Translations under genes and position numbers: made by a program
The notes under the pieces: model-generated
What the model saw: the letters and a program-made list of their open reading frames with translations, nothing else
Databases searched by the model: none
What the model was told of the DNA's origin: nothing
Shown here: positions 16,756 through 25,855 of the stretch, piece by piece
How the letters are laid out: each line of letters begins with the position of its first letter
Numbering within the stretch: the first letter of the stretch is position 1
Assembly: GCF_029962485.1 (NCBI RefSeq)
Contig: NZ_CP073638.1
Location: 1,488,001 to 1,552,000, forward strand
Source: Burkholderia cepacia
GTDB taxonomy: Bacteria; Pseudomonadota; Gammaproteobacteria; Burkholderiales; Burkholderiaceae
Direction of reading: 5' to 3'
Length of the DNA stretch: 64,000 bases

Positions 16756-18129
16756 TCAGTAAGCGTTGCTGCCGGTGAAGCCTTTCCAGAGCGTCAGCAC
16801 GACGATCTTGATGTCGAGCCAGAACGACCAGTTCTGCATGTAGTACAGATCGAGCTTCACACGTCCCATCATCTTCTCGATCTGGTCGGTCTCGCCGCGA
16901 TAGCCGTTGATCTGCGCCCATCCGGTGATGCCCGGCTTGATCCGGTAGCGGAACATGTAGCCCTTGACCAGATCCTTGTAGATGTCGTCGTGAGCGAGCG
17001 CATGAGGACGCGGGCCAACGACCGACATCTCGCCCTTCAGCACGTTGATGAACTGCGGCAGTTCATCGAGGCTCGTGCGGCGCAGGAACCGGCCGACCGG
17101 CGTCACGCGCGTGTCGTTCTTCGTCGCCTGCGTGACCTGCCCGGACACTTCCTGGTGCACCTTCATCGAGCGAAACTTGTAGATCTCGAACTCGTGCCCG
17201 TCGATACCCTTGCGCTTCTGGCGAAAGAACACCGGCCCGCGCGACGTCAGCTTGATCAGGCCCGCGATCATCACCATCACCGGCGCGAGCGCCGTGAGCG
17301 CCGCCAGCGCGAACATCCGGTCGAACACGAACTTCGGCAGGATCCGCACGTCGGTGATCGGCGACGCCGCGAGGTTGATCGCCGGCACGCCGAGCACCTC
17401 GACCACTTCCTGGTTGAAGAACGACAGCGTGCGCACGTCCGGGATGAAGCGGATATTCACGAAGTCGTGGCGGAACACCGTCACGATCTGGTGAATCCGG
17501 CGCTCCTCCGTGATCGGCAGCGTGAGCCACAGCTCGCTGATCGCGCGGCTGCGCACCAGCCACACCAGCGATTCGAACTGCCGCTCGATACGCACGTCGT
17601 CGAGCGCCACTTCGCCCGGCGCTTCGCTTTCGTCGTACACGCACACCGGGTTGAAACCGGCTTCCGGCCGCGCCCGCATCTGCGCGATCAGCCGCCGCGC
17701 CGCCGGCGTACCGCCGACGATCGCGACCGCCTTCAGGTTGTAGCCGCCGCGGCGCAACTGCCGCAGCACGACGTGCACGCAGGCCTTCGAGCCGGCGAGC
17801 AGCACCATCGTCACGAGCGCCCAGTAACCGAGCCACATCCGCGACAGGTCGCCCGACTGGTGGAAGCTGAAGCTCATCAGGATGCCCGCGAGCTCGACCA
17901 CGAGCCACGCGAACGCCACCCGGCCCACCAGCCCGACGAGACGCTTGCCGCGCCACGACTGGTAAATGCCGATGGCCGGAAAGAACACGACGACGAGCAG
18001 GCAGTCGAACAGCACCGTCGTGCGCTGCAGGTCGTTGAGCCAGATGCTGCCGCCGTGCAGGGCGGCGGCGATCAGCGCCCCCGCCACGACCATCGCGATA
18101 TCGATGACTCTCGCCAGCACGCTCAACAT
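16756..18129 (-). CDS. bceB: Undecaprenyl-phosphate glucose-1-phosphate transferase
   Basis: This 457-residue membrane enzyme starts the cepacian repeat by placing a sugar-1-phosphate on undecaprenyl phosphate. It has about five N-terminal helices, a CoA-binding-like middle domain, and a C-terminal bacterial sugar transferase domain ([60 protein letters not shown]). The start at 18129 is preferred because GAGGAAG lies five bases upstream; an in-frame codon at 18189 would add 20 hydrophilic residues. The frame is uninterrupted. This matters because ET12-lineage B. cenocepacia strains carry a small frameshifting change in bceB and do not make cepacian. Confidence 0.92.
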   Translation of the reverse strand: MLSVLARVIDIAMVVAGALIAAALHGGSIWLNDLQRTTVLFDCLLVVVFFPAIGIYQSWRGKRLVGLVGRVAFAWLVVELAGILMSFSFHQSGDLSRMWLGYWALVTMVLLAGSKACVHVVLRQLRRGGYNLKAVAIVGGTPAARRLIAQMRARPEAGFNPVCVYDESEAPGEVALDDVRIERQFESLVWLVRSRAISELWLTLPITEERRIHQIVTVFRHDFVNIRFIPDVRTLSFFNQEVVEVLGVPAINLAASPITDVRILPKFVFDRMFALAALTALAPVMVMIAGLIKLTSRGPVFFRQKRKGIDGHEFEIYKFRSMKVHQEVSGQVTQATKNDTRVTPVGRFLRRTSLDELPQFINVLKGEMSVVGPRPHALAHDDIYKDLVKGYMFRYRIKPGITGWAQINGYRGETDQIEKMMGRVKLDLYYMQNWSFWLDIKIVVLTLWKGFTGSNAY

Positions 18130-18557
18130 GTCTGCTTCCTCTTTGAACAGGCGTTTGCCGAACAGCTCCTCGTGCGACCCGTGCCGCACCTTCGATTCAA
18201 ACGTTGCATGACGCTATTGAAGCGGTAAGAAAATTCCTCCTCAAGCGCACAAGTATTTCGAAAAATAATCGGAAATTCTTGCCGCGAAGTTTTTGAATTA
18301 ATTCGGCAGGTTTTCCCGAATCGATCGGAAATCGAGAAGTTTTCGGAAACTTTACGTTCGCCGTAACCCCTTTACAGGCAAGCGCTTGACGCCGATGCGC
18401 GGAATTATTTTTTATTTTTTTATTTGCATCCGATGCTATCGCGGAAAATTTTTCCAGATGAATGCCTGATGAATATCAAGCAATGGGCCCGGTTTTATTG
18501 TCGATTTACTTCATGCTACAACGACAGGCACTGACTTCAACCGTGGAGAGTGTCATC
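18130..18557. promoter_or_regulatory. AT-rich divergent control region between bceB and bceA
   Basis: This 428-base gap is far richer in A and T than its surroundings, with runs such as TTATTTTTTATTTTTTT near 18405-18421. It must hold promoters in both directions. For bceA a TTGACG at 18386-18391 could be a -35 box, with a weak AT-rich -10 about 17-19 bases on. A 10-bp palindrome GAATTAATTC (18295-18304) sits inside a TGCCG...CGGCA inverted repeat (18280-18308). bceA has a good ribosome site (GGAGAG, 18545-18550). Silencer or activator binding is likely, but no regulator can be named. Confidence 0.5.
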
Positions 18558-20084
18558 ATGAATGCTCCGGCCGTGGCAGCCGAAACGCGCCATTCTTCTT
18601 CCGCCGCCCCCGCTACCGGCACGCGCCTCGCGGTGCAACCGGTGATTCTTGCCGGCGGCTCCGGCACACGCCTGTGGCCGATGTCGCGCGAACGTTTTCC
18701 GAAACAGCTGATCGGCCTGCTCGGCGATCATTCGCTGTTGCAGTCGACCGCCCTGCGCCTCGACGGCCTCGCGGCCGCTCATCCGCTGAACGACGACGTG
18801 CTGATCGTGTGCGGCGAGGATCACCGCTTCACGACCGCCGAACAGCTGCGCCTGACGGCCAAGCGCGCGACGATCATGCTCGAGCCGCTCGGCCGCGACA
18901 CCGCGCCCGCGCTGACGCTCGCCGCGCTGCGGCTCGTTGCCGGCGGCAACGATGCGGTGATGACCGTGATGCCGGCCGACCATGCGGTCGCCGACCTGCC
19001 GCGCTTTCACGCAGCCGTCGCGGCCGGCGTGCACTGCGCCGCGCAAGGCAAGATCGCGACGATGGGCATCGTGCCGAAGCACGCGGAAACCGGCTACGGC
19101 TACATCCGCGTCGGCGCGCCGCTCGGCGATGCCGCGACGGGCAGCCTCGACGTGCGCCGCCTCGACCGTTTCGTCGAGAAGCCGCACCTCGAACTCGCGC
19201 AGCAGTACGTCGCGTCCGGCGAGTACTGGTGGAACAGCGGGATCTTCATCGTGCGCGCATCGGTGTGGCTGAAGGCGATCCGCCAGCTCGAACCGGCGAT
19301 CTACGCCGCGTGCGAACAGGCCGTCGCCCAAGGCAAGGAAGACGGCGATTTCTTCCGCGTCGATCGCGACGCATTCGCCGCGTCGCCGTCGAACTCGATC
19401 GACTATGCGGTGATGGAGCCGCTCGCGAGCCTGCCGCAACTTTGCGAAAGCGTCGTCGTGCCGCTCGACGCCGGCTGGTCGGACGTCGGTTCGTGGGATG
19501 CAATCTGGCAAATCTCGCCGAAGGACGATGCGGAGAACGTCGGCCGCGGCAATGTGCTGTTCGAAGACGCCGAATCGACTTTCGCGCATTCGGAAAGCCG
19601 GCTCGTCGCTTGCGTCGGCACGCAGAACCTCGTCGTCGTCGAAACGCCCGACGCCGTGCTCGTCGCGGATAAATCGCGCGTGCAGGACGTGAAGAAAATC
19701 GTCGGCCGCATCAAGGCGCAACGCGGCGCGGAAGCCACCGATCACCGCAAGGTGCACCGCCCGTGGGGCCACTACGACTCGGTCGACATGGGCGAGCGCT
19801 TCCAGGTGAAACGCATCGTCGTGAAGCCGGGCGCGCAACTGTCGCTGCAGATGCACCACCACCGCGCCGAACACTGGATCGTCGTGCGCGGCACCGCGCG
19901 TATCACGCGCGGCGACGAAACGTTCCTGCTGTCCGAGAACGAGTCGACGTACATTCCGCTCGGCGTCTCGCACCGCCTGGAGAACCCGGGCAAGATGCCG
20001 CTCGAACTGATCGAAGTGCAATCGGGCGCGTATCTCGGCGAGGACGACATCGTCCGCTTCGACGATACCTACGGCCGCCAGTGA
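18558..20084 (+). CDS. bceA: Bifunctional mannose-6-phosphate isomerase / mannose-1-phosphate guanylyltransferase
   Basis: A 508-residue two-domain enzyme supplying GDP-mannose for cepacian (and precursor for GDP-rhamnose). The N-terminal nucleotidyltransferase has VILAGGSGTRLWPMSRERFP, FVEKP and EYWWNSGIF motifs. The C-terminal about 120 residues are a type II isomerase cupin with VHRPWGHYDSVDMGERFQVK and LSLQMHHHRAEHWIVVRGTA, which supply the metal-binding His and Glu. The ATG at 18558 has GGAGAG upstream; in-frame codons back to 18462 have no ribosome site. It is transcribed away from bceB-K. Confidence 0.95.
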   Translation: MNAPAVAAETRHSSSAAPATGTRLAVQPVILAGGSGTRLWPMSRERFPKQLIGLLGDHSLLQSTALRLDGLAAAHPLNDDVLIVCGEDHRFTTAEQLRLTAKRATIMLEPLGRDTAPALTLAALRLVAGGNDAVMTVMPADHAVADLPRFHAAVAAGVHCAAQGKIATMGIVPKHAETGYGYIRVGAPLGDAATGSLDVRRLDRFVEKPHLELAQQYVASGEYWWNSGIFIVRASVWLKAIRQLEPAIYAACEQAVAQGKEDGDFFRVDRDAFAASPSNSIDYAVMEPLASLPQLCESVVVPLDAGWSDVGSWDAIWQISPKDDAENVGRGNVLFEDAESTFAHSESRLVACVGTQNLVVVETPDAVLVADKSRVQDVKKIVGRIKAQRGAEATDHRKVHRPWGHYDSVDMGERFQVKRIVVKPGAQLSLQMHHHRAEHWIVVRGTARITRGDETFLLSENESTYIPLGVSHRLENPGKMPLELIEVQSGAYLGEDDIVRFDDTYGRQ

Positions 20085-20100
20085 TGCATCAAACGCCGGA

Positions 20101-20125
20101 GGGCGCCGCTGTCGAAGCGGCGCCC
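20101..20125 (+). terminator. Stem-loop after bceA
   Basis: GGGCGCCGCT (20101-20110) and AGCGGCGCCC (20116-20125) form a perfect 10-bp stem with a GTCGA loop, 17 bases after the bceA stop. No U-run follows. Confidence 0.5.
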
Positions 20126-20210
20126 GGCCGGCACGGCAGGCTTGAAGAGACGGAATCGCCGCGCGGGCGTCGTGGCACACGACGGCCCGCGCATTGCATC
20201 GACACCGCGA

Positions 20211-21152
20211 TCAACCGACGCGGTACTCGTACTCGCGGCGCTCCGGCTGCACCGGATCGTTGCGGCCTTCGGTCAGCGCGCTCGCGTGGCGCTCGGCGAT
20301 GAAGCGCTTGATGTCCGACTCCGCACGCGCCAGCGCGGACAGGCCGGCCAGCACCTCGCTTTGCGGCTCGCGCGCCGGCTCGTCGCTCGCGCCGTGGCGA
20401 TCGATCCACTGGCGCGCCCAGTCGAGCGCGAACTGCTCGGCTTCCTCGGCATCGGTGAAACGCGGGCCGATGAGGCCCGAGCGTTCCACGCGCCGCTCGT
20501 CCTGCGAGATCTCGGCCCACGCGCGATACATCAGGTTCTGCACGGGCTGCGCGATGCCGCTGATCGTATAGCCGCGATACTCGTCGACTTGCGGTTCGGC
20601 CGCGGCGAAGCTCGCCGACGACGCATGAGCGTGGCGCAGCTCCGTCGCCGGCGCACCGGGCACGACGAATGACGTGTCGGACGGATCGATTACCGCATCG
20701 TCCTGCATCGCACTTACCGACGCACCTTCGCCCTCCCAAACGTTTGCCTGCGCAACCGGCAATTGCCACGACTCGGGGTTTTGCCAGAACACGCCGCGCA
20801 AGCGATCGTTGTCGGGCACGGGCTCCACGCGGCGCGCGGGAACAACCGGCACCGGCGGCGGCGGAATATACGCGAACGTGCGCCCGCTGAACTGGGTCAG
20901 CACGTCGATCATCTGCAGCAGCGTGCCGCTCGCCAGCCATTCCTCGTAGCGGCGACGGCACGTCGGCCCGGACGGATAGCGACCGGGCAACTTGGACCAG
21001 GCTTCCCCGGTCGTCAGGATCCAGAGCACCGCATTGGCGACGACGCGCGGTTCGGCACGCGGACGCCCACGACGATTCAGCCGGATGGGTTCATCGGCGA
21101 TCAGCGTTGAAAGACGAAACCACTCTTCATCGTTAAGCTCATCGAAGAACAT
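20211..21152 (-). CDS. Protein with IS5-type transposase N-terminal domain (DUF4096-like), no DDE domain
   Basis: A 313-residue protein. Residues 1-85 (LNDEEWFRLSTLIADEP, RRGRPRAEPRVVANAVLWIL, TTGEAWSKLPGRYPSG, CRRRYEEWLASGTL) match the helix-turn-helix domain that opens IS5-group transposases. What follows is not a DDE nuclease. It is a Pro-rich linker (YIPPPPVPVVPARR), a variable middle, and a C-terminal region (about 220-280) with YRGYTISGIAQPVQNLMYRAW and EEAEQFALDWARQWIDRH. No terminal repeats flank it. The start at 21152 has GGAGAG seven bases upstream. The gene lies next to the cepacian cluster, with about 720 bases of AT-rich DNA upstream. A host-adopted DNA-binding protein, possibly a regulator, is the best guess. 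Confidence 0.7.
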   Translation of the reverse strand: MFFDELNDEEWFRLSTLIADEPIRLNRRGRPRAEPRVVANAVLWILTTGEAWSKLPGRYPSGPTCRRRYEEWLASGTLLQMIDVLTQFSGRTFAYIPPPPVPVVPARRVEPVPDNDRLRGVFWQNPESWQLPVAQANVWEGEGASVSAMQDDAVIDPSDTSFVVPGAPATELRHAHASSASFAAAEPQVDEYRGYTISGIAQPVQNLMYRAWAEISQDERRVERSGLIGPRFTDAEEAEQFALDWARQWIDRHGASDEPAREPQSEVLAGLSALARAESDIKRFIAERHASALTEGRNDPVQPERREYEYRVG

Positions 21153-21847
21153 AGTAGATCTCTCCACGCAGCCAGGCCGGGCTGCGATTGGCGGCGCCAT
21201 CGCGACACATCGGGTCGCGGGGCGGCCAGGTTGCACATTATGGTTATCCGGTGTTGTGCATGCCGGCTCGGCACCGCACTTTCACGGTGCCGCAATTCCC
21301 GGCAATGGCGCACAAATCACGGTCTCACTCCAATGTGGGAATTTTTGTGCACGAAGCATACCATCCTCAGGGTTTATCTCAATATGACAATGACTTAATG
21401 TTACGCACTGAAACATCCAGCCATTGGTGCGCAATCTATTTACGCTTGAATTTTTTTGCGAGATCTTTATGCCCGTCGCTGCAAAGGCCCGTCTGGCGGG
21501 GCTCTGCAGGGTATGAAGAATAGCCTGAAATAAGCTGTTACAGGCTGATCCGGCCCTTGCCGGAAACAATTTCCCGGATTGCTTCCTAAAATCGGTAAAT
21601 CGCGGGAAAATTCGTAACAAGATATTCACGAATCGGTAAATCATTCAATTTCCGTTCACCTTAATTATCCCCGTGCACAATCTTTTTATTGTTTCTCTGC
21701 GAGTAATGAAAGGGCAGTGACGTGTGATGCACGGTATGTCCCGGCATGCAAACTCGTGACGCCTGTTACATCTTCGCGGCGACAGGCGCGCGACAGCACC
21801 GCCCGGCGAGCGGACATCCCGTTTCGGGTCGGAACGGAAAAGCGGAA
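21153..21847. other. Long AT-rich intergenic region with direct repeat and stem-loop
   Basis: No gene is supported here. The stretch 21320-21720 is unusually AT-rich for this replicon. It holds a 12-bp direct repeat AATCGGTAAATC at 21590-21601 and 21631-21642, 41 bases apart. It also holds an 8-bp hairpin CGGCACCG/CGGTGCCG at 21269-21292, upstream of the DUF4096 gene. The promoter of that minus-strand gene must lie in the left part. The rest is unexplained and may bind a silencer or be relict foreign DNA. Confidence 0.4.
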
Positions 21848-21872
21848 ACCGCCGTGCGGGACGCGCGGCGGT
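21848..21872 (-). terminator. Terminator of the rubrerythrin/DUF3501 gene set
   Basis: ACCGCCG (21848-21854) pairs with CGGCGGT (21866-21872), four bases beyond the DUF3501 stop. On the minus strand the stem is followed by TTCCGCTTTTCC, a weak U-rich tail, so it may act as an intrinsic terminator. Confidence 0.5.
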
Positions 21873-21876
21873 TGCG

Positions 21877-22458
21877 TCAGCGCAGATCGCCGGCCAGCGA
21901 TGCGCTCACGTCCGCGTCCACGCGCTGCGGCGGCATCGCGTAGGCCGGGTGATCGCAGCCGATCGACAGCGCCGCCCCGCCCTTGAGCGCCGCGCGCATC
22001 GGCGCGTCGAGTTCGAAACGCACGAAGTGCACGGCCGACGTCTTCTCGGCGGTGTCGCGCTCGAGATCCTCGTCGGCGATCGCGTAGACGTTCGCATGCC
22101 CGTCGACCTGCACGTACACGCGATCCTCGACGCCGATCAGCCGCGCGAGCGCCGCGCGCCGCTCGGCCTCGTGCTCGTATTCGATCTGCAGCGTCGCCTT
22201 CAGGTTGGTGCCGTCGGGCACCAGCGGCAGATAGGCTTCCAGTTCGCCTTCGATCCCCGCCTCGTCGAAAATCTTCTCGATGTGCAGCATTTCCTGGATC
22301 TGATAGCGGATCGTCGTCTCGTCCTCGAACAGGAAGCGCAGGTGGTTGCCGAGCGCCACCGCGCGGCGACGCTTGTACGCGACGAGCCGCGCGTGTTCGG
22401 TCCTGCGGATCTTTGCGTAGGCTTCGAGCGTCAGCAGGGAGTCGCGGGTCAGCGTCAT
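21877..22458 (-). CDS. DUF3501 family protein
   Basis: A 193-residue cytoplasmic protein of the DUF3501 family, recognised by MTLTRDSLLTLEAYAKIR, LGNHLRFLFEDETTIRYQIQE and EYEHEAERRAAL. Its biochemical role is unknown. It lies 30 bases after the double-cluster Fe-S protein, on the same strand and close to a rubrerythrin. That trio recurs in Burkholderiales, suggesting a shared job in oxidant defence or electron transfer. No metal-binding cysteine cluster is visible (a single Cys, in IGCDHPAY). Confidence 0.85.
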   Translation of the reverse strand: MTLTRDSLLTLEAYAKIRRTEHARLVAYKRRRAVALGNHLRFLFEDETTIRYQIQEMLHIEKIFDEAGIEGELEAYLPLVPDGTNLKATLQIEYEHEAERRAALARLIGVEDRVYVQVDGHANVYAIADEDLERDTAEKTSAVHFVRFELDAPMRAALKGGAALSIGCDHPAYAMPPQRVDADVSASLAGDLR

Positions 22459-22488
22459 GAGCAGTCCTCGTGAACGGCAGGCGTCGGA

Positions 22489-23826
22489 TCAGATTCCGTA
22501 TGCGCGGCGCAGCAGCGTGAGCGGGTGCGCGAGCGGCGCGGACGGCAGCCCCTTCTCGTCGATGCCCTGCACGATGTGATGGCCGGCCAGCGCGCAGTCG
22601 GACGACACGACATCCGGTTGCGGCTCGGCCATCGCCTTGAATACGGGTGCGCCGATCCGCATCGCGTCCGCATGGAATTCCTTTTTCACGCCGAACGTGC
22701 CCGCATGGCCCGAGCAACGCTCGACGACGTTCACACGCGTATCGGGCACGAGCGACAGCACGTCGGCCGTCTTGCGGCCGATGTTTTGCACACGCGCATG
22801 GCACGGCACGTGATACGACACGGTACCGAGGCCGGTCTTGAAATCGGTCTTCAGCAGCCCGTCGCGATGCCGCGCGATCACGTATTCGAACGGATCCCAG
22901 AATGCGTCGGCCACCGCACGCACCACCTCGTCGCCGGGGAACATCAGCGGCAGCTCGCTCTTGTACATCAGCACGCAGCTCGGAATCGCGCCGATCAGCG
23001 CGTAGCCTTCGCGCGCGTAGCGTTCGAGCACGGGCATGTTCACGGCCTTCTTCGCGGCGACGCCGGCGAGGTTGCCCTGCTCGAGCAGCGGCATCCCGCA
23101 GCAGGCTTCGCGCGTGACGAGTTCGTACGGGATGTCGTTGTGCGCGAGGATCGCGAGCAGGTCGTGGCCGATACCGGGTTCGTTGAAATTCACGTAGCAC
23201 GTCGCGTAGATCGCGACCTTGCCGGGCGTGCGTTCGCCGTCGCGCACGGGCGGGTTGCCGGAGCGCTTCGCGGTGCGCCGGAACTTGCGCGGCGCGAACT
23301 CCGGCAGCCATGCGTTGCGATCGACGCCGAGCGCCGCTTCGAGCGCGTGGCGCGCGGGCGGCGTGCGGTTCACCGCGTTGACGGCCTGCGTGACGATCGG
23401 AATGCCCGCGAAATGGCCGAGCGCATCGGTATTCGACAGCACCTTGTCGCGTAACGCCACTTCGCCGCGCTGGTAGCGCGCGGCCTTGCCGCGCAGCATC
23501 AGGTGCGGGAAGTCGACGTTCCATGCGTGCGGCGGCACGTACGGGCATTTCGTCATGTAGCAGAGGTCGCACAGATAGCACTGGTCGACGACCTTGCCGA
23601 ACGCTTCCTTCGGCACCTCCTCGATGTCGCCCATCGGCGTGTCGTCGACCAGGTCGAACAGCGCCGGAAACGCGCCGCACAGCGACACGCAGCGCCGGCA
23701 CCCGGCACAGATGTCGAACACACGCGTCATTTCAGCGTCGATCGCGGCCTGGTCGTAGAACGCATCGGACTGCCAGTCGAGCGGATGCCGGGTCGGGGCT
23801 TCGAGACTGCCTTCCTTGTGGGGCAT
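22489..23826 (-). CDS. Fe-S oxidoreductase with two 4Fe-4S sites and two CCG domains (GlpC/HdrD-like)
   Basis: A 445-residue protein. Two ferredoxin-type clusters are bound by Cys40-43-46-50 (CAGCRRCVSLC) and Cys83-86-89-94 (CYLCDLCYMTKCP). Two cysteine-rich CCG-type domains follow: ATCYVNFNEPGIGHDLL with EACCGMPLLEQGN, and VPCHARVQNIGRKT with ERCSGHAG. This is the layout of GlpC and heterodisulfide-reductase D subunits, which pass electrons between flavoproteins and quinones or disulfides. There are no membrane helices. The start at 23826 has GGAG upstream. Its likely partner here is the rubrerythrin encoded upstream. Confidence 0.85.
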   Translation of the reverse strand: MPHKEGSLEAPTRHPLDWQSDAFYDQAAIDAEMTRVFDICAGCRRCVSLCGAFPALFDLVDDTPMGDIEEVPKEAFGKVVDQCYLCDLCYMTKCPYVPPHAWNVDFPHLMLRGKAARYQRGEVALRDKVLSNTDALGHFAGIPIVTQAVNAVNRTPPARHALEAALGVDRNAWLPEFAPRKFRRTAKRSGNPPVRDGERTPGKVAIYATCYVNFNEPGIGHDLLAILAHNDIPYELVTREACCGMPLLEQGNLAGVAAKKAVNMPVLERYAREGYALIGAIPSCVLMYKSELPLMFPGDEVVRAVADAFWDPFEYVIARHRDGLLKTDFKTGLGTVSYHVPCHARVQNIGRKTADVLSLVPDTRVNVVERCSGHAGTFGVKKEFHADAMRIGAPVFKAMAEPQPDVVSSDCALAGHHIVQGIDEKGLPSAPLAHPLTLLRRAYGI

Positions 23827-23944
23827 GGGGCGCTCCAGCGTGGCGCGCATGCGCGCGCGCCGCCCGCGCACGGCGAGCGGCGATGAACGAACAGCCGGCC
23901 GCGTGCCGGTCGCACGGCGATGCCGTGCGGCCTGCGGCGGCCCG

Positions 23945-24367
23945 TCAGTCGACGAGACTGTCCAGCGCCTTCGTATAGCGGTTTGCGTGGCTGCGTTCGG
24001 CCTTCGCGAGCGTTTCGAACCAGTTCGCGATTTCGTCGAAGCCTTCGTCGCGCGCGGTCTTCGCCATGCCCGGATACATGTCGGTGTATTCGTGCGTCTC
24101 GCCGGCGATCGCCGATTCGAGATTCAGCCGCGACGAACCGAATGGCAAGCCCGTGGCCGGATCGCCGACGGCTTCCAGGTATTCGAGATGGCCGTGCGCA
24201 TGGCCGGTTTCGCCTTCGGCGGTCGAGCGGAACAGCGCGGCGAGGTCGTTCTGCCCTTCGACGTCAGCCTTCGAAGCGAAATACAGATAGCGCCGGTTCG
24301 CCTGCGATTCACCCGCGAATGCGGCCTTCAGGTTCTCTTCGGTCTTGCTGCCCTTGAGGTGAGCCAT
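23945..24367 (-). CDS. Rubrerythrin (short form, no rubredoxin domain)
   Basis: A 140-residue ferritin-like diiron protein. The four-helix bundle carries the metal ligands in [39 protein letters not shown] and [13 protein letters not shown]. The C-terminal rubredoxin domain of classical rubrerythrins is absent, so it needs an outside electron donor. The adjacent Fe-S protein is a candidate. Rubrerythrins reduce hydrogen peroxide in the cytoplasm. It is the first gene of the rubrerythrin / Fe-S / DUF3501 set, with 118 bases before the next gene. About 220 bases upstream are gene-free. Confidence 0.92.
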   Translation of the reverse strand: MAHLKGSKTEENLKAAFAGESQANRRYLYFASKADVEGQNDLAALFRSTAEGETGHAHGHLEYLEAVGDPATGLPFGSSRLNLESAIAGETHEYTDMYPGMAKTARDEGFDEIANWFETLAKAERSHANRYTKALDSLVD

Positions 24368-24586
24368 TTGCGCCTCCGTTCGAGTCGGCGCGGCCGCATG
24401 CGAAGCCGGGCCGATGAAGTATGTGGGGAACGATGCGTGTGCCGGGGCGCGCGCATCGTGCTCTTCAATCTAGGCGCTCGCGTTCGCATCCCCCAATAGG
24501 CTTTTTCAATGCGCGCGATAGTGTCGGTCCGGACGCGGGTGGTGCCGGAGGCAGCAATGACGGCACGCCCACGCGTGCATCATGCG

Positions 24587-25855
24587 TCACGCATCGGTCG
24601 CGCGCTTCAGCAGCAATTCGCGTTCGCGCTCGTTGCGCGTCAGTTCCGCCGCGCGGCGGAACTCGAGCTTGGCCTCGTCGGCGCGGCCGAGCTTCGCGAG
24701 CAGGTCGCCGCGCACGCTCGGCAGCCAGTGATAGCGCGCCAGTGCGGGATGGTCGCGCAGCGCATCGACGAGTTCGAGCGCCGCGGCCGGCCCGAACGCC
24801 ATCCCCACGGCTACCGCGCGATTCAGCTCGACGACGGGCGACGGCGCAACCTCGGCGAGCGCGTCGTACAGCGCGACGATCTGCGCCCAGTCGGTATCCG
24901 ACGCGTGCCGCGCACGCGCATGGCAGGCGGCCAGCGCGGCCTGCAGCGCATACGGCCCGCGCACGCCGCCGAGCTTCGTCGCCCGCTCCAGCGCCGCGAG
25001 GCCGCGCCGGATCAGCAACGGATCCCAGCGGCTGCGATCCTGGTCGAGCAGCAGCACGGGACGGCCCTGCGCATCGGTGCGCGCATGCATGCGCGATGCC
25101 TGCAGTTCCATCAGCGCGACGAGTCCGAGCACTTCGCTTTCGTCCGGCGCGAGCCCGGCCAGCACGCGGCCGAGCCGCAGCGCCTCGTCGCACAGCGCCG
25201 GGCGCGTCCAGTCGTCGCCGGCGGTCGCCGCATGGCCTTCGTTGAACACGAGGTAGATGACTTCGAGCACCGACGCGAGCCGCGCGGGCCGCGCATCCGC
25301 AGCCGGCACCTCGAACGGCACGTGCGCGGCCGAGAGCGTGCGCTTTGCGCGCACGATCCGCTGCGCGATCGTCGGCTCGGGCGTCAGGAACGCGCGCGCG
25401 ATCTCGCCCGTCGTCAGCCCGCCGAGCAGCCGCAGCGTCAGCGCGACGCGCGCATCGGTCGACAGCACCGGGTGGCACGACGTGAAGATCAGCCGCAGCA
25501 GGTCGTCGCCGATGTCGTCGTCGCTCGCGTCGGCGAGCGCCTCCGCGATGTCGGGGACGACGTGCGCTTCGAGCGCGTCCATCTCGTGCCCGAGCTGGTC
25601 GCGCTTCGCCGCGTGCAGCGACTCCTGCCGCACGCGATCGAGCGCACGACGCTTCACGGCCGTCATCAGCCAGGCGGCCGGGTTGTCGGGCACGCCGTCG
25701 ACGGGCCAGTGCTCGAGCGCCGCGACGAGCGTGTCCTGCGCCAGCTCCTCGGCCACGCCGACGTCGCGCACCACGCGCGCGGCGCGCGCGATGATCTTCG
25801 GCGCCTCGATTCGCCAGACCGCTTCGATCGCACGATGCGTCGCCTCAAGCGTCAC
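24587..25855 (-). CDS. ECF sigma factor with long C-terminal extension (ECF42 type)
   Basis: A 422-residue sigma factor. Region 2 (about 1-75) includes EELAQDTLVAALEHWP and WLMTAVKRRALDRVR. Region 4 (about 115-170) includes LRLLGGLTTGEIARAFLTPE and QRIVRAKRTL. A helical, TPR-like extension of about 240 residues follows (LDQDRSRWDPLLIRRGL, YALQAALAACHARA, LARYHWLPSVRGDLLAKLGR). This form, next to DGPF-motif proteins, is the ECF42 group, which has no membrane anti-sigma factor. The start is the GTG at 25855, overlapping the stop of the VOC gene as GTGA. Its targets probably include the two DGPF genes here. Confidence 0.88.
   Translation of the reverse strand: MTLEATHRAIEAVWRIEAPKIIARAARVVRDVGVAEELAQDTLVAALEHWPVDGVPDNPAAWLMTAVKRRALDRVRQESLHAAKRDQLGHEMDALEAHVVPDIAEALADASDDDIGDDLLRLIFTSCHPVLSTDARVALTLRLLGGLTTGEIARAFLTPEPTIAQRIVRAKRTLSAAHVPFEVPAADARPARLASVLEVIYLVFNEGHAATAGDDWTRPALCDEALRLGRVLAGLAPDESEVLGLVALMELQASRMHARTDAQGRPVLLLDQDRSRWDPLLIRRGLAALERATKLGGVRGPYALQAALAACHARARHASDTDWAQIVALYDALAEVAPSPVVELNRAVAVGMAFGPAAALELVDALRDHPALARYHWLPSVRGDLLAKLGRADEAKLEFRRAAELTRNERERELLLKRATDA

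Noticed and set aside
16756..18189. bceB start at 18189
   Set aside because: The added 20 residues are hydrophilic and have no ribosome site. GAGGAAG supports the ATG at 18129, though the longer form cannot be fully excluded.
20211..21152. A complete insertion sequence around the DUF4096-type gene
   Set aside because: No terminal inverted repeats, target duplication or DDE catalytic domain was found in the surrounding sequence.
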